A DNA stretch of 64,000 bases, taken from the NCBI RefSeq assembly GCF_022539665.2, contig NC_081339.1:6200367-6264366 (forward strand). The letters are read 5' to 3'. Position 1 is the stretch's first letter. Each line of letters opens with the position of its first letter. The notes below the pieces were generated by a model. It was given only the letters and a program-made list of their open reading frames with translations. It did no database searches and had not been told where the DNA came from. Both the position numbers and the translations under genes were made by a program. This document shows, one piece after another, positions 41,484 through 52,268 of this stretch. Source of the DNA: Daphnia carinata (Eukaryota > Arthropoda > Branchiopoda > Diplostraca > Daphniidae).

Positions 41484-43484
41484 ATGAAGCATCTGGTAAG
41501 TTTTTTAAAATTTCTTTTCAATGGCTTACGCAGAGTGACGATAATGTTGTCTTTTTCAGATTGTTCTTTCTGTTGTCGTTGTGGGCTGTTTTGCCACCGC
41601 CCAATTACATGCCGAACGGACGAGATACAGACCCATCAATCCTTTTCGTTCCGATTCCTTACGGTCATCCGCAAGTGTTCCACTAGCAGGAGCCATGGCC
41701 AAAGTGGCAGTTCCTCCAACCGTTCTAGGCAGCCATCAAATACGTTTAATGCTAGATGCTCATATCGTATGTCTATCAGAATTGAAAGGTTGGTACAAAA
41801 AAAAATTCAATTTTGATAAGAAAATGTTTAGGCCTTCAAACACATGACTTCTTTTGATAATAATAACAGATACAAAGGATCGATTAGACGACATCAATCT
41901 TGTTATTGAACAGTTTAAAATGGAGGTGAGAGCAGATATTTCGAATATAAACAACCAATTGGAACTGTTTTTTGCAAGTTATGATGTGGACGACGTAAAA
42001 CTCAAGTTGCAAGGTAATAATTCGATTCAATGTGGTACTCAGTTAAAAACAGAGCTTAAATCGCTGTTATACTTTCCAGCAAATTCTGAACTTTTGGCCG
42101 ACACCATTTTGAACCTTGGTAGTTTGGAGGACAAGTTTACAGGTAATTTACACGGGTAATAGGAAAGAAAATTGGCAAGCAATAACGATATCTTTTTGGC
42201 AGACATGGAACTAAGTACGTCAGACGTGTTGATGCGTTATCAAAAGGAAATAAACGGTACAATCGAGGAACATCAGGCCCAGCAAAGCGGTATGCACAAG
42301 GCATGCATCATAAGTTCAAATTCAAAAAATAATTCTTCTTTCACAGAAATTGCTGATAATTTGTCAGAGAGAATCGAATCTTTGTCAACTGAATTGGACG
42401 GTAATGAACTGATATTTTCTAGCACGAGTTTCGCATAAAACCAATTCGTGCATATTGTTTTTTTTTTAGATGTAAAACAACAATTGAATGATACTGACAA
42501 GGGTGTGGAAGACCTTGCAAACGGCCTGACAGCCACCGATTTTGCTATTGCTGACCTCATGTTGGAATTAAACGGTATAATGAGAAGAGATGAATAAGTA
42601 TTGAATATATTTATTGCATTTTTCTCATCGCAAATGACACTTTACAGTTACAAAAGAAGATGCGTTGAAATCCAATAGCCGAATTGACCAACTGGCATCG
42701 TCATTATATGGTAAGTTTTTTCAAGTTAAATATTACAGATGACGAGGAGACGAAGTGTTTTTGTGTTAACTGAAAATATTTCCTACAGCGAGTACGAATG
42801 CCAGCTCCATTGGGAAAATTCCACGATCCTGTGAGGATTTGAAACAAATTGGGCACGTCAAGAGTGGATTACACTTGATTATGGGCAATAAAGGCGTCGA
42901 TAGCGTTTATTGTGACTTTACACTAGATGACAAAGGTAATCAGTTTTGTCTTGGAAACGGTTTCACTTTGTAACTTGAATATTTACGCAGAAATAGAGCA
43001 GTGGATTGGACATACTGACGTCAAAACGGCGCCGGTGTATTTCTCGGTGCAAAGAACCAGTCGATTTAACAAAACCAACGTTCCAATTCCATTTGATCTC
43101 GCGAAATCCACTATTGGAAACGCCATAGATTTATCAACGGGAGTTTTCACGGCACCGAGAACTGGCACCTATTTTTTCATTTTCAACGGATTGGCTGAAT
43201 TTAAAAACACCTCTAACGTCATCCCTTACCTGGCCGTTGGTCTTTTCCTGAACAAATCGGGTAACAGAATCGCCCTGGCCTTGACAGAGGAGGCTCAAAC
43301 TGTGAAAGACCAGTATAGAGGCCAACGTGTTCCATTGGCTCTTCAAACAACAATTCAGCTGCAAAAAGGAGATCAAGTTTGGTTGGAAATCTTCGCCGAA
43401 TCGGGAACGGTATCTCTGTTTGACAACAAAAACAATCACTCGGCTTTCACTGGATGGCTCATGGAGGAAGAGATTTCTTTGTGA
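41484..43484 (+). CDS. Secreted coiled-coil C1q-domain protein, copy 3
   Basis: Ten exons: 41484-41495, 41560-41788, 41870-42013, 42080-42142, 42203-42289, 42347-42400, 42470-42574, 42648-42710, 42789-42935, 42991-43484 (465 aa). After a phase 0 microexon (MKHL), every junction is phase 1. Signal peptide IVLSVVVVGCFATA. Six short exons encode a long helical stalk (for example NLSERIESLSTELD), then the SCEDLKQIGH...VYCDF cysteine segment and a C1q domain (WIGHTDVKTAPVYFSVQRT, GVFTAPRTGTYFFIFNGL, QLQKGDQVWLEIF, FTGWLMEEEISL). The uniform phase 1 exons allow stalk length to change by exon gain or loss. Polyadenylation signal at 43568-43573. Confidence 0.88.
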
Positions 43485-43567
43485 ATGTTGTCTTTGCCAA
43501 CTTGTTGATTCGACTATTTATTCTTTTATTCTTGAGAAACACTGCCTTTTTGTTCGGTAAGTTCTTA

Positions 43568-43573
43568 AATAAA
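43568..43573 (+). terminator. AATAAA polyadenylation signal of C1q copy 3
   Basis: It lies 84 bp after the stop. The rest of 43485-44658 has no supportable gene. Confidence 0.5.
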
Positions 43574-44658
43574 TGGGCCTTTTTTCGTTTTTTGATTCTC
43601 TGCATTTAAGTTGATCGGTAATGTAACACACAGGGATTAGGGCAGTTGGCTGCCGGGTTTTATTAATTTCTAATCCACCTGAATAGATTCCCATCGCCAT
43701 GCTAATTCGGGTAAAAACCACCTCATTTGCTTTTTACTTGTGGCGTAAAGAGACTATTTTTTTTTACACTTTCTCGGTATCTTGAATCTTAAGTAACCGT
43801 TTTATGTATTACATCTTTGTATTTCCAACGCTGTCCGATTTCTTGTGGTGATAATAAAATATACGATGGCGGCCATTATTGTATGTCTTTAATTGGGTTT
43901 TACGGGAACTCGTGCTGGGTTGCATTTCAAAGAGAAATGTTTGTTTTTTTTTGTCTCGTTTTTTTTTTTTCAACTTGCATTCCGAAAAACTGGCACATTC
44001 CAATCTGCAAAGTCCCGCCTATTCACAGACGAAGTTTTAGACTTTCGCAGTGTGGTGTAACTTCCTCGAAAGAGATAACATAGGATTGTAAGTTTCTTCT
44101 AAAAATATATTTACCTATGCTTACCCAGTTGCTAGTTTCGGTATTAAAGGTTGGTCTTTTTATCTTGGTCATTCTGGGGACCATAAAGACAACGATAGGG
44201 TCACAAGAGGTATGGGGAAGTAGAGATGACGAAGTAGTTGTACGCTGCTGTTACATGGTAACTGGCTCAAAGTTCGATTTTACAGAGATAACAGCAAACA
44301 AAAGAAACAGCTCATTCTGAATGTTTTGACTGGGAATCATTTAAAAAACTACTTGTTTTTTTCACCCTATTACAATTCTGTGTACATAAGGCAGGATCTA
44401 GCCAGATTTAGCTTATGTTAAGATAGTTAAAACAGAACCAATAACCCAATTAAGAAGTAGCAAACTCTTGTTTTTTAAGCTTGTTTATCTGAATCCTGCA
44501 TAATTGTATAAAAAATTTTTAGAAAAAAAAGGATGAAATGTCAATTTGCCGAGTCTGCTGTATCACTGATAAACCGTAAGAGCACAAGCATTAAGGACAA
44601 CTGAGAACACTAAAGCTATTAGATAATATTGATTTTTAACAATTAAATTGTATGTCTA

Positions 44659-46064
44659 TCAAAAGGATATCTGAAAGCTGATTGCAAAATTCACGGCAAA
44701 CAAAAACAACGAGAAAACGGAAGGCATAGGAATACCGGCAGAATTGGATGTATTCATGATATCTTCAATCCAAGACGAGTAAGAGCTAATCCTCGTAAAT
44801 CCGCTGGGATGACCTTTCTGGCAGCCTTGACCCGATCCAAAAGCGATGATTCCAATCTGCTTCCACGTGCCATCCGACTGTTGGAAATTCATAGGACCGC
44901 CACTGTCACCCTGGGTAAGTGAATCCCAAAGAATAGCATTGCATGATGTGTTCAGATAGAATAGAGAATGAAACCTACTATGCAAGTTCCACTGCTGCTG
45001 TCCCCACTAGTGCAGATAATTGCATCTGTAATAACGTTGCTGCCATAAATGCCACTGCATTCGTCATTAGAAATAACTGGAACTGTCATCTTGTAAAGTA
45101 CGGGGCTCATGGTAGGACTGCCTGCATGGTCATGCATTGCATTGTTATTTTAATATTATTCTTATTTAGAAAGAAAACAATTCCTACCGTCATAAGTAAT
45201 GCCCCATCCGGTAACAGTGACGGAACTATTGACATAATCGGGTTCACTTGTACTCGCCAGGCAAATAGGACTGATATATTCTGTGGTATAAAATAATCCC
45301 CATTTTTTTTTGTTTTTCGTTAGTGATTATGCCGACGAAACTAATGAACCTATTTACTTTTTACAGCAAATAATATTTACGTGAGAATTTGACAGAGGAT
45401 TTCAGTTTAATCAGAGCAATGTCTCCAGCCTGCGTAGTTGGATTCCAGTCAGGGTGGATGAAACTTTCGCTGCTCGAGTATAATTTCTGATTGTCCTCTG
45501 ATACCGTACGATCGTGTTTGCCCAGGTAAATGTCAACGTAATTCACCGTTTGTCTTTTTGTATCGTCAAAATGAAAATTAATGAATTACATTCGTGACAG
45601 GTCATAGTGTAAATGAATCACGAAAAGGGTAATGTAGTAAATCCATACCCTGGTACGACGAGACAATGTGCAGCTGTAAGAATCCATTGATCGGAAATCA
45701 AACTACCACCGCAGGCGTAAGCATTGCCTCCTTGCATCTCTACTTGGAGCAAGGCTTGCCAAGGGAATTCGTTGGGTATCGCCTCTTCGCCGCCAACAAT
45801 CCTGTTATTTTTCACGCCGGGCGATATCCGGTTGCGGTTGGCTACTCCGCAGCTTGAAGACTTCTTACGGATTCTACTTCTGCGTTCCATTGCTGGTAAG
45901 TTTTGAGACTGTTCCATATTCAACCCAACATTTAAAGCAGATGTGGTATCATCATTATGTAAATAAATTTTTGATTTTTCAATAGGTTTGTCATGAGAAG
46001 GTGAAGCTTTGGAAGAAACACTAGCCACAGCCACAAAAATGGTAACAAGAATGAAGAGCCTCAT
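44659..46064 (-). CDS. S1 family serine protease zymogen with hydrophobic C-terminal tail
   Basis: Five exons on the - strand: 46064-45649, 45553-45381, 45280-45188, 45121-44979, 44910-44659 (358 aa). Signal peptide 1 to about 17, a pro-region of about 70 residues, then activation site NNR|IVGG (Ile89). The catalytic triad is intact: ITAAHC (His133), AGDIALI (Asp182), GDSGGP (Ser278). The residue at chymotrypsin position 189 appears to be Gly (SSSGTCIGDSGGP), which argues against trypsin-like Arg/Lys specificity and for an elastase-like or other preference. The C-terminal stretch ([19 protein letters not shown]) is hydrophobic and ends the protein, suggesting a GPI anchor. The longer frame upstream of MRLFIL has no ATG. 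A TATA box lies about 107 bp upstream. Confidence 0.88.
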
Positions 46065-46170
46065 GACTGATGCGTCTGGTAAGTTCCACAATTTAATTGA
46101 TTCACTAGCTACAGCAACTCGTTCTTCAAACGATTCGATTATTTTTAAGGGGGTAGTTCGGTTTCCTGTG

Positions 46171-46177
46171 TTTTATA
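46171..46177 (-). promoter_or_regulatory. TATA box of the serine protease gene
   Basis: TATAAAA on the - strand about 107 bp upstream of the ATG. The remaining 46178-46821 shows no coding signal. Confidence 0.5.
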
Positions 46178-46821
46178 TCTTAAGATGCGTCAAGTGGCCT
46201 TTACAGGCACGTTTGCCATCACAAACTAAGTCGTTCCAGTCATAAATAAAATCTATTGACATAAGTAGACATTTTTATCTTGCAGTTCCCATCCAGTCGT
46301 AGTTCAAATAGGTTATCGATAAAGTAGATTGACGTGATAAGACACAAGTTGCGTTGTAGTACAGTAAATATTGAACATATTAGTCACTACTCATTACAAA
46401 ATTAAATGTGCCACTATGACGTCTTCATAATTTCCGCTTTTCGATGATCAATGCGATGTTGAGTGGTCCTAGGAATTCGGACTTACATTATAGAATTTTT
46501 CAAATGCTTTTTAACGGTTAAAGTGTTGTTTTTAGAACAGTATAGCCAGGGACCTTAGTAGTTTGCGGGTAGTAAAATATTTCGATCAGGAAACCCCATC
46601 AAATTTTTTCTTTATTTATTTGTACTTTGTTTCGTTGTACTTTGACGTTTAGCTTTTACGTATAACAAATTATCGATACATATATCGAATTTCTAATTAT
46701 TAAATTTTATTTTGTTTAATTCCTATTTGTGTTATGGAAAGGTACAGCAGTTTAGCTATGATCCAAATGGAATTCTGTCTCTGGTGATGTTGCAGAGAAA
46801 TATCGTGCATGATCGTCTTTT

Positions 46822-47493
46822 TTATGGAACAAAAGATGATGCTTTTGTGGCAATGATCCCGTTGACGATTAAAGCTAATATGCCACTGATGATCATTAAG
46901 GAATCAATGGCAGCTCTGTCACCTAAACATTTAACGTATGTATAAAAAATAATAATAAATTCACATTAACACGTAATTATTATTTTCTTAATAGGATTAA
47001 TAATTAGGAAGATATCAGAGATAATCAATTACTTACAAATTTTGGCCGCAGGTACCCAACCACAATTAGATATGGCTTCCTGATAACTATCAATGCTCCA
47101 CGAATAAAGTCCTATTAACGTGATACCAATCAACACGGCGACTACTGCCATGCCTGTAACGGCTCCACTCGTTTTCAGCCTACACGCAAAAGCAGCGGAT
47201 GATTTATTGGTAATTTTTTATTTTTCGTTAGTCATAAAATGAAATATCTAAATTCGTGTACCCACTTTTTCATCATCAGGAGCACACCAAAGATGACTAG
47301 GTAAATTCCTCCCCAGATGCCTGCACCTGCTTTATCTGGATCCCATTCTGTATAAATGGATAATGCTGCTATCTTTTTACGGATAGAATACATATAAATT
47401 AATTGATGGAATGAAAGTCTAACATTAAATTACCTGCAAACTCAGCGCCAGAAGACCCACTAGCACATTGGTAACACAAAGAATTTTGTTCAT
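46822..47493 (-). CDS. Four-transmembrane protein, copy 6
   Basis: Exons on the - strand: 47493-47434, 47372-47266, 47179-47037, 46922-46822, phases 0, 2, 1 (136 aa). MNKILCVTNVLVGLLALSL, then GAGIWGGIYLVIFGVLLM, then GITLIGLYSWSIDSYQEAI and NCGW, and after the junction Cys DRAAIDSLMIISGILALIV. Exon 1 is short with phase 0, as in all other copies. A TATA box lies about 105 bp upstream. Confidence 0.8.
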
Positions 47494-47597
47494 GTTTTCG
47501 CACACCAATTTATCGTATTAAAGAAGAGACGAAAATTCAAGTTTTAACTCTGAACTAGGGTCGATTTCGAATAATGCCACAATCAAATGAATAACGT

Positions 47598-47605
47598 CTT
47601 ATATA
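47598..47605 (-). promoter_or_regulatory. TATA box of 4TM copy 6
   Basis: TATATAAG on the - strand about 105 bp upstream of the ATG at 47493. Confidence 0.45.
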
Positions 47606-47709
47606 GTAGGATGTGAGAACGAAACTTGATGCAACCCATATACTACGAAGTATCTCCCGATTACCAACGAACCTAACGTAAATTGTTTTATCTATAGGTT
47701 AGAATCACC

Positions 47710-47937
47710 TTGGGACTGGTGAAAACAGATGATGATGTTACACCATTTGACATTTGTAGCCATATGGTATGCCACTCATGCGTTCAAAGATCAATGCCAC
47801 TGATAAAAGAAACGCTAAAATGTCAAAGGAACTTCATAACTGAACGTCGAGGGCCAGTACGTTTACGTGCAGTCGGACTTGATTGGTATGTCGAACGAAT
47901 TAGTTTTTTTTGTTTTTTTTGTTTTTTTTTGCGATGA
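47710..47937 (+). pseudogene. Possible RING-finger fragment
   Basis: The + frame contains PFDICSHMVCHSCVQRSM, resembling the middle of a RING finger (Cys-x-His-x2-Cys-x2-Cys), followed by about 20 residues and one more Cys. The preceding Cys pair is missing, and no ATG or splice site leads into it. It may be a decayed copy related to the RING genes here, or chance. Confidence 0.2.
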
Positions 47938-48119
47938 CGTCTCTGTATTTCGGTTATGTTGTAATGTCCTAGACGTCAGAAGTTGGTTTATGTCATAGGT
48001 GAGAAAGTGACCTTATTTCCCTTAATAATGCCTGTACACATTTTCAGTGTTCTAATAACGTGTATTTCGTTTCGTTTAACATTTAGTAGGTAAATAGTGC
48101 AGATCGTAAGCCAAAAGTG

Positions 48120-48787
48120 TTAAGCCAAGAGTTTAACCATAGAAGAAGCCTTTGAGGCTATAAACACGTTGAGGATAACGATGAGACTACCGCTGCAAAT
48201 CAACAACGAGTCGATGGCGACGCGGCCACCTGTGCAAAAAAGAGAAAACGGTCAGTTAAAAATACTTCCTGTAGTGTAAGTGAAGAATCATTAACTCACA
48301 TAATCCAATTTCGTTATTAAATAAAAAGAATTCGCAGAAATCGATGAAATCGCTGTACGAGCTGATGCTCCATGCGTGCAACCCAATTAAAGTGAAGCCA
48401 ATCAACATGGAATAGACTGCTAGAGCTTTGATAGTCTTACAACTGAGCCTGCAATCGTATTCAAAATTTATGGATAATAACCGCACCATTGCGGTTATTA
48501 AGGTTATTTGTAACTTTTACAGGTTAAATTACATTCGTGTCTTCAGCAAAGAAGCAAACATGATGAGGAAGGCTCCACCCCAGATTCCCGTACACACCAA
48601 ATCCGGTATGTAGGTTGCATCACTGACTGCTAATGCTGTAACCTGTATATAGTTACAGTAAAACATGGGCAAAAATTGTGCGGTTCAAATAATCAATTAA
48701 TTGTAATTTGTAGTTTTATACCTGCAAGCTGAATGCGAAAAGACCCAAGAAAACATTTCCAAAAAAAAATAGAGAATCAGAGTTCAT
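48120..48787 (-). CDS. Four-transmembrane protein, copy 7
   Basis: Exons on the - strand: 48787-48722, 48642-48533, 48448-48300, 48229-48120, phases 0, 2, 1 (144 aa). MNSDSLFFFGNVFLGLFAFS, then TGIWGGAFLIMFASLL, then GFTLIGLHAWSISSYSDF (HAW where others have YSW), and after the junction Cys GRVAIDSLLICSGSLIVIL. Same orientation and layout as copies 5, 6 and 8. Confidence 0.8.
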
Positions 48788-49486
48788 TTCTACTGGTTGC
48801 ACCTACAATTTAAAGTCGATTGGTCGAGTTGGACAGATGCTGGTAAATGACCAAAATTTAATGCGTAGTTTTCGTTATGTACGATGCCGATAACACAAAT
48901 AATTTAAAACATTTACAGGATTGCCTTTGAGAGAGGAGATGCATCGTAGTTACGTATCTAGCATGAAAACTGATTATGCTTATCAATTCAGTCTACAACG
49001 GCTATCGCAGTTCAAACTCAATATGGACATGGTAAATTCCAATGATAATAGATGGTAATTCCAATTCTAGTCAAACAAAAAGCAAAAATTGTTGCATGTC
49101 ACCCGGCCGGAATACCATCATATCGGTAGTACTCCAGGTGCATTAAATATCTGCATGGATCCGCATTACCAGAACCGTGCTCCCGAAGCAAATTTTGCAA
49201 TTCCTCAAATTGAAATAAGGTCACCCTTTACAGAATTCAAGAGAAAAGGAAACAAATGGTATTTATATTCATCAATGCCATTAGGGATTTATTGGAAAAT
49301 GCTTACACAAATTGTTTTAAAATCTTATCTCCTGGGATCTGCCGCAAGTGCCATGGGCAAACACAATGTAGCTGCAGCATGCTGCCTAGTTGTTATCACC
49401 CCAGTCAGGCCAGAATGGCCAATAATAACTACCTGCTTTTCTGACATCGACAGGTTTTAACGTAGCTCCAACGAATATAGTGAGAA
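48788..49486. other. Intergenic region between divergent 4TM copy 7 and the RING gene
   Basis: A + strand open frame of about 120 codons (49089-49460) covers most of it but has no ATG start at its left end, no signal and no recognised domain. It is therefore left unassigned. Confidence 0.4.
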
Positions 49487-51312
49487 ATGGCAGCTGCAGC
49501 TTGTGCATCGTTGGAGGAAACAGAGAGCTTCATAACTTGTAGTATTTGCCTGTGTGAATTTGATGCAGAATTCAGGAAACCCAAATTTTTGCCTTGTGCT
49601 CACACTGTTTGCCTTAAATGTTTAGAGGTTTGTGCATAATTTTGTAATATGGTTATAAATATGACTTCTGATTTTTCCTTCTCTACATACAGGAGATTCA
49701 CAAGGATTTTGTCATAGCTTGCCCACTCTGTCGTAAAGAGTTCTCATATCAGGACAATGTCTCGTGCCTTCCAAACAACTCCTACGTCCTGCACATGCTA
49801 AAATTATCTGGAAAAAATGCTGAATCTGCAAGTAAACCAGAAGTACAGGGGTATAATAATGGTCTACTTTTTCGTTTTTATCTAAATTTCAGCTACAGCT
49901 TTGCCATCCAATTCTATTAGGAAACCAACATGGTGTCTCACATGTGGAGTGGTGGCAAAACAAAGCTGTTCAGTTCATTCCATTATTGATGCATCAGCTA
50001 CCACGATCAAGAATTTCGAATCACTGTTAAATCTCAGAGATGATCTCAAGAAAATGAGGGATCAAGGCCAAACAAAATTAGCCTTGGCAATTGAAAAGAG
50101 AAGAGAAATTCAGACCCATTTTCAGCAACTATCTCAGTCATTGAAATTGGTTTTGCATGAAGTCACTGTGCAAGAAGAGCAAAATGACCTCTGCCTTGTT
50201 GAAATGATTTCAGAGCTAGAGGCAAACAGTCCTCAATTAAAATCTCGCCCATTATCCTCTGAAATGATATCAGGAGAAGACGACCAAGATCCTATTTTAT
50301 CCGAAATAATGTCTGTAGTCAATGGTTCCAAACCAGAAGATAGTTTTGAAATTCTCAGAGAAAAAATGAAGAAAACTCTCCATTTGTACGAGAGCAAGCT
50401 AGCCGAATCAGTTGCCCTTTCCAAGTCTATCACGTATCAAAGGAAGAGCAATATATCTGTATGGCTTACTGACTCCAAAGATCAAGTCATTCCGACGTGG
50501 GACTTGCTGGAAACAGGATTCAACACGTACTGGCCAAATGACACGAGCCTGTCGCCAACTAAACGCGATTTTCTGCTTCTGTCTCACATCGTCTTTTCTA
50601 TACAAAAAAGGGGCCAGAAGATGAACAAGCAAACAAATTTGGATTGCCCTTCTGTGACCTATAAGGCGAAACCTGTTGCCACCAAATCAGGTGAACCTAG
50701 TTCCTCAGTGAAAAGTGAAGAAAATACAACGGTCAAGTTGGATCCCTCAACCGAAAAATTTGATCTCACCAAGTCAACATTTATATTGACTGTCCATCGA
50801 CACGGCACCTTAAAGGGCACTGTTCATATCAAGCTGTTCGCAAGTTGTGATTCACCATTCGTGCAGCAATTGGGTAAAATCTGCTTTCATTCCCCGAAGC
50901 ATTTTAGCGATGCCATTGAAAAAGTGAGTTAATTTATTGAATACATTAAATGAAAAACTTTTATCTCATTTTATAATATCGATAGACTGTTCCCGACGTG
51001 TTTCTATTGCTTTCGGCCTGTAAGGACATGTCGGATTTTTCCTATAACGGATTGACTGATCTTCCACCTGCACGCCACTACATGGAAGCTGGAATATCTT
51101 TGCATTCGGATGAAAAAGGCGTTTCTAAATGCTGGAGTTTGGTTTTCCCTCTTAGTCGTTTTGAGGAGAAAAAGAACGAGATGCACCTGAAAACCTTACA
51201 GTCCGTCCATTTTATTGGTCAGGTGAAACAGGGCATAGATGTTATCGAAATGCTCAGTTGGACGTCCAAGCACCAGAGAAGTGGGTACACTTTCACGCTA
51301 GAATCGCGTTAG
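49487..51312 (+). CDS. RING / B-box-like / coiled-coil protein with degenerate cyclophilin-like C terminus
   Basis: Exons 49487-49627, 49693-49831, 49893-50923 and 50986-51312 (545 aa), junction phases 0, 1, 0. The C3HC4 RING uses C18, C21, C37, H39, C42, C45, C57, C60, spaced exactly as in the paralogue at 9676. A B-box-like CxxC...CxxH follows (C108, C111, C119, H122), then a coiled-coil region (LNLRDDLKKMRDQGQTKLAL). Residues about 389-540 look like a diverged cyclophilin fold: ILTVHRHGTLKGTVHIKLFA, EAGISLHSDEKG, SVHFIGQVKQGIDVIEML. The cyclophilin catalytic FHRIIPGFM stretch is not preserved, so isomerase activity is unlikely. Probable E3 ubiquitin ligase with a ligand-binding C terminus; the cyclophilin assignment is mine by eye. 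Confidence 0.82.
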
Positions 51313-51694
51313 GAAGCTTCCAGCACACGACTCGTGTTTGGGTGCGTAAGTAGTCTTGTTAGTTGTTTTATTATTGTGCTTTTTTATTAATTCGTTTTGT
51401 TTTTACATTTTCAGGATAAGAGAATTTTGACAAATGACGTGATATTGTCGTTATAATTTTTTAGAGGAAATAAGGAGTTGAGAATTTTCTCCTTTTTTCA
51501 TTGAAGGCAAATAGTTTTAATAGATATTTCTTTTCTACTAATATCTACCTCCTAGTTTGTTGTTGCCTACCAATAAGAACAGCAATGGGTTACAAACAGG
51601 ATAAGAATACACTTTATTTCATTCTTTTTATTTTGTTCAGGTACATCTAAGCTGTAATTCTCTGCATCCATCCATTGGGAAGGTCGCGTTGAAA

Positions 51695-52268
51695 TTAAAC
51701 GATAGCGTTTGGGCTTCGTTTTGAAGTGATAAAAGCGTTGGCGGCTAGTAAGCTATTTGCAGTAATGATTAAAAAGCCACAAATAACCATAAAGAAATCC
51801 AAAGCGACTCTGCTACCTGAAAAATCAACGTGTTTTTAGTTTAAGAGCGTAAGTCCACATTCGTTTTATCTTAAAAAAATATAAGGAATCGATATCTTTG
51901 ACGGTCGTACATAATTTTAATCCATTGACGATCGTGGGCATCAACTTGCAATCGTGGAGTAATCCTAGATTGCTTCTAAGGCTCTTCGAGTATGAAATCA
52001 GTAGCGTAATACCTACCAAAGAAGCCTTCACTGCCATTCCAATAATGATTCTCTTGGTTTTCAGCCTATTTAACAACGTTTGTGTTAAACATCGTAGGAT
52101 TCTCGGGTTTTAAAATATTTCAAGGGAAATTCACTTTTTGCTGATTAGAAGAAGGGCAAATACGATCAGAAAAATTGCTCCCCAAATCTCTGCAGAAGTG
52201 CTGCTAGAAGCCGTGAAGCCGACGACAAGACCTACGAATAGGTTGCTTATTGCACAAACAATCTCCAT
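51695..52268 (-). CDS. Four-transmembrane protein, copy 8 (three exons)
   Basis: Exons on the - strand: 52268-52135, 52065-51911, 51816-51695 (136 aa). Exon 1 here spans what is two exons in the other copies: MEIVCAISNLFVGLVVGF runs straight into SAEIWGAIFLIVFALLLI, so the first, phase 0, intron has been lost. The family WGG is changed to WGA and YSW to SYS. Exon 3 begins at the junction Cys with SRVALDFFMVICGFLIIT. It is the most divergent copy. Convergent with the RING-cyclophilin gene. Confidence 0.75.

Noticed and set aside
49089-49460. About 120-codon + frame upstream of the RING-cyclophilin gene
   Set aside because: It has no ATG at its left end, no domain, and lies in the expected promoter interval of two divergent genes.
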